The notes beneath the pieces are model-generated. The model was not told the origin of the DNA. It saw only the letters and a list, made by a program, of their open reading frames with translations, and did not search any database. From CAYPIE01 sp964410665 (GTDB lineage Bacteria > Planctomycetota > Planctomycetia > Gemmatales > Gemmataceae): 35,702 nucleotides of DNA. Position 1 is the stretch's first letter, and each line of letters opens with the position of its first letter. A program made the position numbers and the translations under genes. The DNA lies in NCBI GenBank assembly GCA_964410665.1, contig CAYPIE010000064.1:1-35702 (forward strand), written 5' to 3'. Below, one piece after another: positions 25,221 through 33,608 of this stretch.

Positions 25221-26639
25221 TCACCGCGTCTGCTCGAACGCGTTATAAAGATACAGCAGCCGATCGCGCATAGTTGGATGCCGCTGCCAGCGTGCGGTCG
25301 GCTCGAGGAACATGCGATAGAGCATCCGATGGGGTTGTTCGCGGAGGCGGCGGGCCAGAGTGCGGAACTCTTGCGCGTCCAGATGGCCCGAACGGTCGGC
25401 ATCATATTTGCGCCATTCGATCAATTGCTGTTCGGCATCGCGTTCGGCCGCCTGTTCGGCTTCGTAGGCCTGGCGGAGTTCTGCGTCCGATTGTCGCTCG
25501 CGGGCGTTTTTCTGCCGTAACGCCTGATCGGCCTGGGCGGCCAGGGCGATGATCTGCTCATCGGAGAACGGGACAAGCAGCGAATCTTTCAGTTCGGCGA
25601 GCTGACTTTCAATATACAGCCGGTTAGCCAGCTTCCGGGCCTTGGCTTCATCCAATTCACGAGCAGGAAACCGCTTGAACACCTTGCTGAGGGTGTGCTG
25701 ATCCATTGGCCAATCTTTCAAGTGAGGCTGCTGTTTGAGCGTATTCATGAGTACATACAGCGCCTCAATGCGATCACCGAGCAGCAGCATGGCATTGAGC
25801 ATGGTCAGCCAGCCACACGCTTGGGCCGCATAGGCATCGGCGAGATGTTCACTCTGCTGGGCGGCCAGGTTGGCCACACGTGTGAGGTTCTGGAACAGCC
25901 AGCCGGTCAGTCCTAACATCGCGAACAGAAACACCATGCGTCGTGCGAGGAGCCATAAGTCTCCCTCGAAGCCAACAATGCCGACGCCGATTTTCCATAG
26001 AAGGGTTAACCAGATAAACGCGAGAAAGGTACGGGGAAGACTCGTCACCAGATAGCGGATGGAATCCCGCCGACGGATATGCCCGACCTCGTGCGCCACC
26101 ACTGCCTTGACACCCTCGGGGGGCAACACCTCGAGCAAGTTCGAGTGCAGCACCACAACGTTGCCATAGCCGACCACGTGGGCGGTAAAGGCGTTGGGCT
26201 CCGGCCGGTCGCTGATGACAATTTGCCGGACCTTGCCCGTGTCCATGTCGTGGATCAGCTGGTGCACCAGTTGCACCAGTTGCGGAGCCGTATAACCGCC
26301 GAAGCGTCGGCTTTCGCTTTTATCGCTGGGATAGACCTCGATCATCCCCTCGCCTTGACTGAGCAGCTGACGGATGGCAAAGCGGGCGATCACCAGCTGG
26401 GCGACCACAATCAAACCCAGCCAGGCATAGCTGGTCCAGCGATGGAAGGCGATTCCGACCCAAAAGCCCAGCACTTCGATGCTATCTGGCGCGGGCTGGG
26501 GATGGATTTGGATACAACTGACCAGATAGAGGGCCGCCAGATCGAGCACAAAGGCAACCAGCAACAGCAGGTTGCGCTTACGAAGGGTGGCCCGGAAAAA
26601 CGCTTGTTGTTCGAGCTCGGCAAACGTACTTGGCGGCAT
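25221..26639 (-). CDS. M48-family membrane metallopeptidase with C-terminal EF-hand
   Basis: This 472-residue zinc peptidase related to HtpX/Ste24 has two N-terminal helices (about residues 23-40 and 70-90). The zinc site HEVGH is at 183-187, with the third ligand probably Glu264 in SEHLADAYAA. Two further helices lie between them (about 200-250). The C-terminal region is a charged coiled coil (RERQSDAELRQAYEAEQAAERDA) leading to a textbook EF-hand loop at residues 413-424, DADRSGHLDAQE, with Asp413, Asp415, Ser417, Asp421 and Glu424 in the calcium-coordinating places. That addition is not part of the usual HtpX. It presumably works in membrane protein quality control. No clear ribosome site lies before the ATG. 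Confidence 0.9.
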   Translation of the reverse strand: MPPSTFAELEQQAFFRATLRKRNLLLLVAFVLDLAALYLVSCIQIHPQPAPDSIEVLGFWVGIAFHRWTSYAWLGLIVVAQLVIARFAIRQLLSQGEGMIEVYPSDKSESRRFGGYTAPQLVQLVHQLIHDMDTGKVRQIVISDRPEPNAFTAHVVGYGNVVVLHSNLLEVLPPEGVKAVVAHEVGHIRRRDSIRYLVTSLPRTFLAFIWLTLLWKIGVGIVGFEGDLWLLARRMVFLFAMLGLTGWLFQNLTRVANLAAQQSEHLADAYAAQACGWLTMLNAMLLLGDRIEALYVLMNTLKQQPHLKDWPMDQHTLSKVFKRFPARELDEAKARKLANRLYIESQLAELKDSLLVPFSDEQIIALAAQADQALRQKNARERQSDAELRQAYEAEQAAERDAEQQLIEWRKYDADRSGHLDAQEFRTLARRLREQPHRMLYRMFLEPTARWQRHPTMRDRLLYLYNAFEQTR

Positions 26640-26719
26640 AAAGAGCGAAACCCCAGCAGAACCGGATGGAGGGATCGGTATTCATGGTAGCAGTACCGAT
26701 CGCTGCGTCCGGTGTCCAC

Positions 26720-28600
26720 TTAGGGATCGTCCCAGGTCAGGCAGAGTCGCGGCACTGGGCCGGGGATTCGCAGACGCACCAATGGCACCGGACCGGTGGC
26801 ATCCTTGTCCCCTTCAATCTCCACATAGTTCGGCGAGACACGCCAACGTGATTGGTAATGCAGGCTCAAGGTCACCACCCCCTGGTTGGGGTCCGGCACG
26901 ACCTCGGCCAGGATGATCCGCTCGGGGGTAGCCTCGACCCAGCGTGCCTGTCCGGTGAGCACAAAACTGTGGGTTCGGTGGAGCTCGATCAGCCAGCCAT
27001 CGGCGAGTGGGCAAACGATGCGGCTTCCCGGCAAGGCCAAGAAGCGTTGCCGGCTGGCTTCGGACCAGCAGGCGACCCAGCCGATATTGTAGCGGTCGGC
27101 GAACGCCTGCAGCTCGCGATCCCCCCAGTACTCCAGGGGGCGGTTCAAGAGCTGCCCTGGGCAGAGCCGCAAGAGCAGATGCTCAACTCCGCCTTGGGGA
27201 GCAAGCCCGCCGATCAAGGCGCGCTGGGTCGGCAAGGCTAGCAGGGGGCCTAGCGGAGCGACGGTGGCGCTGCCGGGTTCTTCCCACAAGATGCGTGCGC
27301 TAGGGCGGGTATGCTCGTGTAGTTGCTTGAGCACGTCTTGTTGGTTGGCATCCAAGCCGATCTGCAGCGTGGGCAGTTTGATGCGCGGCAGAGCCATTGC
27401 TTCGAAAATGACCAGACTGCCTAAGCCCAACAACATGACGGGCAGCACCAGTCGCTGCCCGTTTGGCCCAGAGCAGCACACTCCCTGCAAACCGGCGGTG
27501 AGCAGCCGCGCCGCCGGGCACAGGCTCAAAAAGCCGAGCAGTGCCAACCAGGGAAGAGCGTCAAAACTGCCAAACGGCTGCAACGGCAGCTTGGTCGCGA
27601 TCGCGCCAAGCGGAAGCAGCAGGCTTACCAGGATCAGAACCGCACAGGCACGCATCCGTCGCACGATTAACCAAATGCCACCCAGAAGGCCGGCGCCGGC
27701 CATACACGCCATGAGCGGATGATCGGCTAGGATGCGTCGAGTGGACTCCCAGGCCTCGACTTGCCAAGGGGAAAACCAATCTTCGGCATGTTCGGCAAAG
27801 GGGACGCGCAACCACCAATAGCGCGCCCATTCTTCGAGCCACTGCGCATTGACCAAAACGCCCACGGCGAAGGTGGTTAAGAACGCTACATGCCAACCTA
27901 ATGACTGCTTTGGGGTGATCCATAGATAATAGCCAAGCGCGATCCCCAGATAGCCCAGCCAGACGATCGGCTGCAGACACCAGCCCAGACAAGCGGTCGC
28001 ACTGAGGACCAGAAAGCTATCCACCCCTGCCAACCGGTTGAAGCGGACCATCCAGGTCATGGACAACAAGATTACCTGGGCTGCCAGCAGAAAGTCGAGC
28101 TCGCCGTGGATCAACAGCGGCCGACACGGTCCCCACCACCACAAGACGATGCTGGCGGCGCTGGCCAGGCAGGCCGCCGCGGGCGACAGATTCAATCCCC
28201 GCGCGGCGATGGCCACCAACCCAGGGACCATCAGACACAACAGAGCGAGCCCGCACTTGTAATAGGCGGGTTGATATTTTCCCTGTGTGATGACGAGGCA
28301 GACCTCAGCAAAGCGACAGCCAGCATCAAAGACCGGCGTTTTGGGATAGCCCGCTTGAAACGACGGATCATAGCAACTGGTCGTCCCACGCAGCTGCCAG
28401 GTGCGGGCCCCCAGATGGCCATGGTACAAGTGCAGGGGATGTTCCCCGTCCAAGATGGGGCCTGGGCCAAGCAGCCGCTTGGGGTCTTGGTCCGCGGCGA
28501 AGAACCGGGCTGTCAGCCATCCCTGGGTCATCAGCAGAGCCAGCAGCAATAACAGCCAGCTCGGGCGAGTGCGAAAGCCAATCCAGCTTGAGGGTTCCAT
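26720..28600 (-). CDS. Polytopic membrane protein, GT-C-like, function unknown
   Basis: This 626-residue protein has about 11 hydrophobic segments in the first 410 residues and a C-terminal extracytoplasmic domain of about 210 residues. After the first helix a long loop contains HLYHGHLGARTW and TSCYDPSFQAGYPKTPVFD, with conserved-looking His, Asp and Tyr as in the first loop of GT-C glycosyltransferases; the C-terminal domain is beta-rich. No catalytic motif settles its activity. The ATG at 28600 is preceded by AGAAGGAAG. It lies 80 bases upstream of nothing else on its strand except the M48 gene start region, so these two may or may not share a transcript. It is not obviously a paralogue of the two WH...G family proteins here. 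Confidence 0.75.
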   Translation of the reverse strand: MEPSSWIGFRTRPSWLLLLLALLMTQGWLTARFFAADQDPKRLLGPGPILDGEHPLHLYHGHLGARTWQLRGTTSCYDPSFQAGYPKTPVFDAGCRFAEVCLVITQGKYQPAYYKCGLALLCLMVPGLVAIAARGLNLSPAAACLASAASIVLWWWGPCRPLLIHGELDFLLAAQVILLSMTWMVRFNRLAGVDSFLVLSATACLGWCLQPIVWLGYLGIALGYYLWITPKQSLGWHVAFLTTFAVGVLVNAQWLEEWARYWWLRVPFAEHAEDWFSPWQVEAWESTRRILADHPLMACMAGAGLLGGIWLIVRRMRACAVLILVSLLLPLGAIATKLPLQPFGSFDALPWLALLGFLSLCPAARLLTAGLQGVCCSGPNGQRLVLPVMLLGLGSLVIFEAMALPRIKLPTLQIGLDANQQDVLKQLHEHTRPSARILWEEPGSATVAPLGPLLALPTQRALIGGLAPQGGVEHLLLRLCPGQLLNRPLEYWGDRELQAFADRYNIGWVACWSEASRQRFLALPGSRIVCPLADGWLIELHRTHSFVLTGQARWVEATPERIILAEVVPDPNQGVVTLSLHYQSRWRVSPNYVEIEGDKDATGPVPLVRLRIPGPVPRLCLTWDDP

Positions 28601-28777
28601 GCAGAGTGCTTCCTTCTGCTTAAGAGGCCCCGATGCTAGCGATCTGACCCGTTGCGCTCAAGCCGATCTGGTCTGCTGAGCCGAATCGTTCGAAATCGTG
28701 CTTTCCGCGGGCGGTCTCGCCGCCGAGAATGGTCCGCATGACGTGCCCCAATGCTTTTCCCATGAAAGGAGCCGATG

Positions 28778-29668
28778 ATGGCACAACCGGTCGTAATCGC
28801 AACCTGGCCGTTTGGTCGGATTGCGGTGGAGAAGTCCAGTTCCTTGCTGGTGGCCGGGCAACCTGCCCTGGACGCCGCCCTGGCCGGGGCACAAGCGGTG
28901 GAGGATGCTCCCGAGGTCAACAGTGTCGGCTTTGCCGGACTAGGGAATCGGATTGGCACGGTGTCGCTGGACGCCTGTGTCATGGACGGAAAAACACTCG
29001 ACTGTGGCGCAGTGGCCGCTCTGGAGAACATGCGTCATCCGGCCGCCCTGGCCCGCCAAGTTCCTGAAAAGACGCCCCACGTCTTGTTGGTTGGAGAAGG
29101 GGCGCGCTGGTTCGGCTTGCAGCAAGGCTTCCCGCTCGAGACGCTGTTGACCCCGGAAAGTGTCGCCGAATGGGAACGCCGGCGGGACCAGCTACGCGGC
29201 AACGACGCCGGTGGCGAGGAGAACCACGATACGGTGACCGTGCTAGCCTATGATCAAGCAGGCAACCTGGGCGGAGTGTGTACCACCTCGGGGCTGGCCT
29301 TCAAATACCCCGGCCGAGTCGGGGACTCGCCACTGATCGGCTCCGGACTATACGTCGACAACGAAGCCGGCGCGGCGGGGGCGACCGGGGTCGGCGAAGA
29401 AATCATCCGGGTCGGTGGTAGTTTTTTGATCGTTGAATCGATGCGGGCCGGAAAGACGCCGCAGCAGGCCTGTGAACTGGGAGTACAACGCGTGATTGCC
29501 AATGCGGTTCGTCGCGGGGTTCATCCAGCTCGGGTCGCCTTTCTCGCTCTAAGCCCCGGTGGTGAGGTCGGCGCGGCGTGCACCAAGGGGACGAACTTCC
29601 AGTTTGCGCTGGGCGTTGGTGCCAAGGTCGAGATGCGTCAAGCTCGCGAGCTGGAAGCGACCATGTAA
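28778..29668 (+). CDS. Glycosylasparaginase-like N-terminal nucleophile hydrolase
   Basis: This 296-residue protein of the N4-(beta-N-acetylglucosaminyl)-L-asparaginase family splits the GlcNAc-Asn bond of glycoprotein fragments. Family members self-cleave before a Thr that becomes the nucleophile. Here the site is HDTVTV, with Thr152 as the new N-terminus. The substrate loop FKYPGRVGDSPLIGSGLYVDN and the AGAAGATGVGEEI segment match the family closely. Unlike several bacterial secreted members it has no signal peptide, so it is probably cytoplasmic. AAAGGAG precedes two tandem ATGs (28775 and 28778); the second has better spacing. A strong hairpin follows the stop. Confidence 0.92.
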   Translation: MAQPVVIATWPFGRIAVEKSSSLLVAGQPALDAALAGAQAVEDAPEVNSVGFAGLGNRIGTVSLDACVMDGKTLDCGAVAALENMRHPAALARQVPEKTPHVLLVGEGARWFGLQQGFPLETLLTPESVAEWERRRDQLRGNDAGGEENHDTVTVLAYDQAGNLGGVCTTSGLAFKYPGRVGDSPLIGSGLYVDNEAGAAGATGVGEEIIRVGGSFLIVESMRAGKTPQQACELGVQRVIANAVRRGVHPARVAFLALSPGGEVGAACTKGTNFQFALGVGAKVEMRQARELEATM

Positions 29669-29674
29669 ACTCCG

Positions 29675-29726
29675 CCCCAAGCTCGATGCCATAGGTCCAT
29701 GTGGTCGTGGGGCATCGAGCTTGGGG
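29675..29726 (+). terminator. Strong 16-bp hairpin after the glycosylasparaginase gene
   Basis: CCCCAAGCTCGATGCC (29675-29690) pairs perfectly with GGCATCGAGCTTGGGG (29711-29726) around a 20-base loop. It starts six bases after the stop codon. No T-run follows; instead a GGCCGGCCGGCCGG stretch does, so it may act as a transcript-end stabiliser, a Rho-assisted terminator or a small inverted-repeat element. Confidence 0.6.
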
Positions 29727-29819
29727 GGCCGGCCGGCCGGCGTGGGTCCGTAGGCTATACTCCAGCAGGCCGCTGGAGCGGCGTTTTCTCGCCGGGCTTG
29801 CTGACCGAGGGCTGTGCCC

Positions 29820-31343
29820 ATGCTGCGCTCGATTTCCCCTGCTGCTGGGTTCTTCCTGGTGGTGCTCTTGTTGCTGTTGCTCGGTGGCCAAAGCCGGTTT
29901 CTCCGTGATCCTGGGATGTTCTGGCACACGGTGGTGGGGGAACGGATTCTCCAGCAGGGCTTTTTCGTCACCGATCCCTTTAGCTTTACGCGCCAGGGCG
30001 AATCCTGGATCCCGCATCAGTGGCTGGGCGAATGTTTTCAGGCCGGACTACATCGCCTAGATGGCTTTTCTACGCAGCTGTTGACCTTTAGCGTCGTGTT
30101 AGCAGTCCTGTTTACCTGGCTGGCGTGCCGGGGGCTACGCATTGGCGTCCATGCCTCGGTCGTCGCGGTAATCCTGTTTCTGGGGATTGCCGCTTGCGCC
30201 CATCATTTTCACTTGCGGCCGCATCTGGCCTCAGTGGTGGGGCTGGCGGTGACGCTTGCCCTGTTGGCAGCGTGTGAGCGGCAGGCGCTAAGCCTGATCG
30301 GACTCAGCTGGCTGATTCCGCTGTTTTGGCTGTGGACCAACTGGCATGGCGGGGTGCTCGGCGGCCTGGCCACGCTGGTCCTGGGCTTTGGCGGCTGGAC
30401 GCTGGCCTGGTGGATCGGTTGGGAGTCGCCCATCCGTCGTGGCTGGGACCTTGGCTTGCTCGGGTTGATCCTGGTTGGCTGCTGTGCGGGACTGTTGCTC
30501 AATCCCTATGGCAGCCGCTTGCCCGCATCCTGGTTTACCATCATGGGCTCATCGCTGTTGCCGCGAATCATTCAGGAGCATGCCCGGTTGGATCCTGGCC
30601 AGCTCAGTGGGATGTTTGTGCTGTGCCTCGGCGGCGTCTACTTGGCGGTTCTGGCCGGATTGCAGCGCCGGCCTCGAGTTACCTGGCTGATCCCGCTGTT
30701 CTGGTTGGTGTTGAGCATCGAGCGCATCCGCCATGCACCGCTGTTCGCGGTGACCACCCTCGTGGTGCTGGCCGAACTGTTTCCGTTCACGCGTTGGGCT
30801 GCTTCGCTGGCTCAGCACCGCCCAGATGTGTATGTGCCCTGTGATTCCCCACGACCGGTGCCTTGGAAGCTGCTCACCAGACTGGCTGCGGGCGTGCTCC
30901 TGGTGGGCCTGGTCTGCCAGGGAGCGCGGCTTCGCTGCCCGTTGCTGGGCCATGACTGGGCCCAGCTCGATCGCCGGCATTGGCCCGTGGAATTGCTGCC
31001 AACACTGCAAACGCACGCCAGCCGGCAGCCGACGCCGATTTTGAACGAGATGATCGATGGTGGCTTTTTGATCTACTTTGCACCTGGCTATCGGGTGGCC
31101 ATTGATGATCGCTGTGAGCTGTATGGCGAGGCCTTTCTGGAAGCCTATGTGAACGCTGAGGCGGGCGATCCAGCTACCTATCTTGGCCAACTGCAGCATC
31201 GTCATGGCCCGGTACAATTTGCGCTCACCCGCTGCGATTCAGGGTTTGATCGCTACCTGCAGGCGGCAGCCCACTGGCAGTGTGTCCAGCGGACCGAAAC
31301 AGCAGCTTTCTATCAAAGGATCCAAAAAAATATCCATCCATGA
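29820..31343 (+). CDS. Polytopic membrane protein of the 'WH(T/L)..G' family, function unknown
   Basis: This 507-residue protein has about ten membrane helices and a soluble C-terminal domain of about 100 residues. The first extracytoplasmic loop, MFWHTVVGERILQQG then TDPFSFT and PHQWLGECFQ, matches the loop of the protein at 2057-3760 and marks them as paralogues. The C-terminal domain (YRVAIDDRCELYGEAFL) resembles the equivalent part of that protein loosely. It looks like GT-C-type membrane proteins but without a proven activity. The ATG at 29820 is nine bases from GAGG; a GTG two codons earlier is too close. Its stop lies inside the left arm of the inverted repeat that pairs with the next gene's start. 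Confidence 0.8.
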   Translation: MLRSISPAAGFFLVVLLLLLLGGQSRFLRDPGMFWHTVVGERILQQGFFVTDPFSFTRQGESWIPHQWLGECFQAGLHRLDGFSTQLLTFSVVLAVLFTWLACRGLRIGVHASVVAVILFLGIAACAHHFHLRPHLASVVGLAVTLALLAACERQALSLIGLSWLIPLFWLWTNWHGGVLGGLATLVLGFGGWTLAWWIGWESPIRRGWDLGLLGLILVGCCAGLLLNPYGSRLPASWFTIMGSSLLPRIIQEHARLDPGQLSGMFVLCLGGVYLAVLAGLQRRPRVTWLIPLFWLVLSIERIRHAPLFAVTTLVVLAELFPFTRWAASLAQHRPDVYVPCDSPRPVPWKLLTRLAAGVLLVGLVCQGARLRCPLLGHDWAQLDRRHWPVELLPTLQTHASRQPTPILNEMIDGGFLIYFAPGYRVAIDDRCELYGEAFLEAYVNAEAGDPATYLGQLQHRHGPVQFALTRCDSGFDRYLQAAAHWQCVQRTETAAFYQRIQKNIHP

Positions 31344-31474
31344 TCGTGTCCGTACCATTGGTTTGGATGGCCCTATGAAGGTTTGCTTGCAACTACCCTT
31401 GCACCAGGTTCGGAATCTCGTGTCTACTAGATGCCATAGACTGAACTGCAGGCAGCAAGACGGACACGATCATG
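31339..31474. repeat. 15-bp inverted repeat joining a stop codon to the next start codon
   Basis: CATGATCGTGTCCGT at 31339-31353 contains the TGA stop of the membrane protein gene. Its exact complement ACGGACACGATCATG at 31460-31474 ends with the ATG of the phosphatase gene. The 106 bases between contain no gene. In RNA the start codon would be buried in a 15-bp helix unless a ribosome finishing the upstream gene opens it. Confidence 0.85.
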
Positions 31475-32848
31475 AACGAACAAGTTTCCTCGGCAGGGGA
31501 TGCCTCGACTCCAAAAGAACGCTTGTCCTCCGGAGGGCCGAATCCGATTCGCATCTCCGACTTTTTCGACCGCGATCCCCGTAAGTGGCAGCAGCGGGCC
31601 GCGATTGCTGCGGAACTGATGCGTGAATTGTCGACGTTAGACAATCCGCAGATGATGTATCAGGTGTTTGGCAGACGGATGCGCGAGCTCTACCCAACTT
31701 CCCGGCAGATCTCGCTGTCTCGACGCGGCCTGAAGCCCCCCCATTATCGAGTAACCCGCTACAGCGAGTGGGATGCCAACGTCAATCCATGGAAGGATAC
31801 CCATCGGCTTCCGTTGCTGGCTGGTGGACTGTTTGCCGAGTTGATTTATGCCGATGAACCACAAATCATCGATGATATTTATCTAGATGCGAATGACCCT
31901 GCGGCGGCCTATCTGCACGGACAACGTTCCTTGATGGCGATCCCACATTATGACGGCGGGACCGGGCTGAACATGGTGATCCTGACCCGCGAGGAGCTCG
32001 GCGCTTTTCCCCGCGAACGCCTGCCTGAGATGATCTGGATGAGCAATCTGTTTGGGCGTGTCACGCACGGTTTGGTGCTCTCGGAAAAACTGCAGGATGC
32101 GCTCGCGGCAATGGATAACGAGATGTTGCACATTGCGAACATCCAGCGTTCGCTGTTGCCTTCACATATGCCGAAAATGTCGAGCCTCGATCTAGCGGTA
32201 CACTATCAGACCTCGCAGCGGGCTGGTGGCGATTACTATGACTTTTTCCCGCTCAAAGAAGGCCGGCTCGGCATGTTGATTGCCGATGTAAGTGGCCACG
32301 GTACCCCGGCGGCGGTCATGATGGCAATCACGCATACGTTGGCCCATGCCTATGAGGGGCTGCTGGAGCCACCGGGGGAGCTGCTCGCTTATCTCAATCG
32401 CCAACTGTGCCAACACTACACCGCCGAGTCCGGCGCCTTTGTCACGGCCTTCTATGCGGTTTATGACCCTCAAGCCAGCACGCTGACTTATGCCAGTGCA
32501 GGGCACAACCCACCACGCGTGGTTCGTTGTGCCGACCAGACGCGGTATGTGCTCAATGAGCGTCAGCAGTTGCCGCTGGGGATTCTGCCCGAAGAATCCT
32601 ATCCGCATGGGCTGTTCACACTCGTGCCAGGCGATCAGATTATCTTGTATACCGACGGCATCACCGAAGCTACCAATCGACGCGGAGAGATGTTCGGGCC
32701 TGAGCGTCTCGATCGTGTGCTGGCCGCTTGTCCGGTCGGCGCCGAGGCGATGCTCAAGGCAGTGCTCGATGCCTTGGAGGCGTTTACCGAGGGCCAAGCG
32801 GCTGCCGACGACCGCACCTTGCTGGTGGCCAAACGGCTTGGTGACTAA
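31472..32848 (+). CDS. SpoIIE/RsbU-type PP2C serine phosphatase with N-terminal GAF-like region
   Basis: This 458-residue cytoplasmic protein has residues ~35-200 that look like a GAF-type sensor (NPQMMYQVFGRRMREL, LMAIPHYDGGTGLNMVIL), followed by a short coiled linker (NEMLHIANIQRSLLP). The PP2C domain carries its metal-binding motifs: RAGGDYYDFF (Asp254), DVSGHGTPAA (Asp272), SAGHNPP, YTDGITEA and DDRTLL (about 446-451). Such phosphatases act on anti-sigma-antagonist proteins in partner-switching pathways; no antagonist or anti-sigma gene is next to it. No ribosome site is visible before the ATG, and the start lies in a 15-bp inverted repeat with the upstream stop, suggesting translational coupling. 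Confidence 0.9.
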   Translation: MNEQVSSAGDASTPKERLSSGGPNPIRISDFFDRDPRKWQQRAAIAAELMRELSTLDNPQMMYQVFGRRMRELYPTSRQISLSRRGLKPPHYRVTRYSEWDANVNPWKDTHRLPLLAGGLFAELIYADEPQIIDDIYLDANDPAAAYLHGQRSLMAIPHYDGGTGLNMVILTREELGAFPRERLPEMIWMSNLFGRVTHGLVLSEKLQDALAAMDNEMLHIANIQRSLLPSHMPKMSSLDLAVHYQTSQRAGGDYYDFFPLKEGRLGMLIADVSGHGTPAAVMMAITHTLAHAYEGLLEPPGELLAYLNRQLCQHYTAESGAFVTAFYAVYDPQASTLTYASAGHNPPRVVRCADQTRYVLNERQQLPLGILPEESYPHGLFTLVPGDQIILYTDGITEATNRRGEMFGPERLDRVLAACPVGAEAMLKAVLDALEAFTEGQAAADDRTLLVAKRLGD

Positions 32849-32911
32849 CCGATGCGGTGGTTGGTGGAGGTCGAAGCCCTGCGCGGCCTTGAGCAACGAT
32901 GCCTCAGAGGC

Positions 32912-33403
32912 TTATTCGGCCGGGGCGGCTTTTTTCCTCCGCTTGGACTTGGGTTTGGGAGTGGGTTCGGCATGATCGGTTCCTGGTGTACCGTTGTAGC
33001 CAGGCTCCCCGCTCAGGTTGACGGGTGGGCTGTCACTGCTGGGCTTGTTGGCGGTCTTGCGTTGCGCGGTCACCTTGGGCTTTTTTCGTTTTTTCTTGGG
33101 TCGCTTCGCCAGGACCGCTGCCAGGTCCATGGCTAACACTTCTTGTTCCATTTGCTTGCCGGGCTGGAAGGTGACCACGTTTTTCGGGCCCACGGTGACC
33201 GGCTCATCCGTGAGCGGGTTGCGAGCTTTGCGGGCCTTGCGCTGCTTGACCTCGAAGACGCCGAAGTTGCGCAACTCAATGCGTCCCTCACGCACCAAAG
33301 TCTGGATGATCGCATCAAAGGTCCATTGGACGATTTCCTTGGTCTTGAGCTGGGGCAGGTCAGCGCGTTCGGAGATTTGGCGGACGATTTCTTTTTTGGT
33401 CAC
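32912..33403 (-). CDS. HU-family DNA-binding protein with lysine-rich tail
   Basis: This 163-residue nucleoid protein has an HU/IHF core in the first ~95 residues (VTKKEIVRQI, IELRNFGVFEVKQRKARKARNP, VVTFQPGKQMEQEV) including the RNP tip that intercalates into DNA. After residue ~100 comes a tail with clusters KRPKKKRKKPK and PKSKRRKKA separated by Ser/Pro/Gly-rich sequence, like histone H1-type tails. The start is a GTG at 33403: GGGAG is nine bases upstream and the protein then begins TKKEIV like other HU proteins. A TTG 12 codons earlier has no ribosome site. It is divergent from the aldehyde dehydrogenase gene and convergent with the phosphatase gene. Confidence 0.92.
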   Translation of the reverse strand: MTKKEIVRQISERADLPQLKTKEIVQWTFDAIIQTLVREGRIELRNFGVFEVKQRKARKARNPLTDEPVTVGPKNVVTFQPGKQMEQEVLAMDLAAVLAKRPKKKRKKPKVTAQRKTANKPSSDSPPVNLSGEPGYNGTPGTDHAEPTPKPKSKRRKKAAPAE

Positions 33404-33608
33404 GAGTGCCAACTCCCGGCGTACCGTTAAACGAATCAACGATTATCCAGTATCGTGTTCAAGTTTAGAGGCGGGCTGACAAACTGTCAAGGAAAAAGGA
33501 ACCTCAGATCATGGAGCAAGTCCTTGCTCCACTTGCCCTAGGGATTACCATGCAATACAGAAGCGAGCCCGTGCGGGCCCGCTTGCCGACTCTCCCCGGA
33601 GGCATGTG
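33404..33608. promoter_or_regulatory. Divergent HU/ALDH spacer with two hairpins
   Basis: TGGAGCAA (33512-33519) pairs with TTGCTCCA (33524-33531) around GTCC, an 8-bp hairpin. AAGCG plus GCCC pairs with GGGC plus CGCTT (33561-33584) with one mismatch and a 4-base loop. Both lie upstream of the aldehyde dehydrogenase gene and may shape its leader. The GGAGG at 33598-33602 is that gene's ribosome site; an ATG at 33604 meets a TGA at once. Confidence 0.45.

Noticed and set aside
25080..25520. Plus-strand frame opposite the end of the M48 gene
   Set aside because: It overlaps the EF-hand region of a clear gene on the other strand and reads like its antisense.
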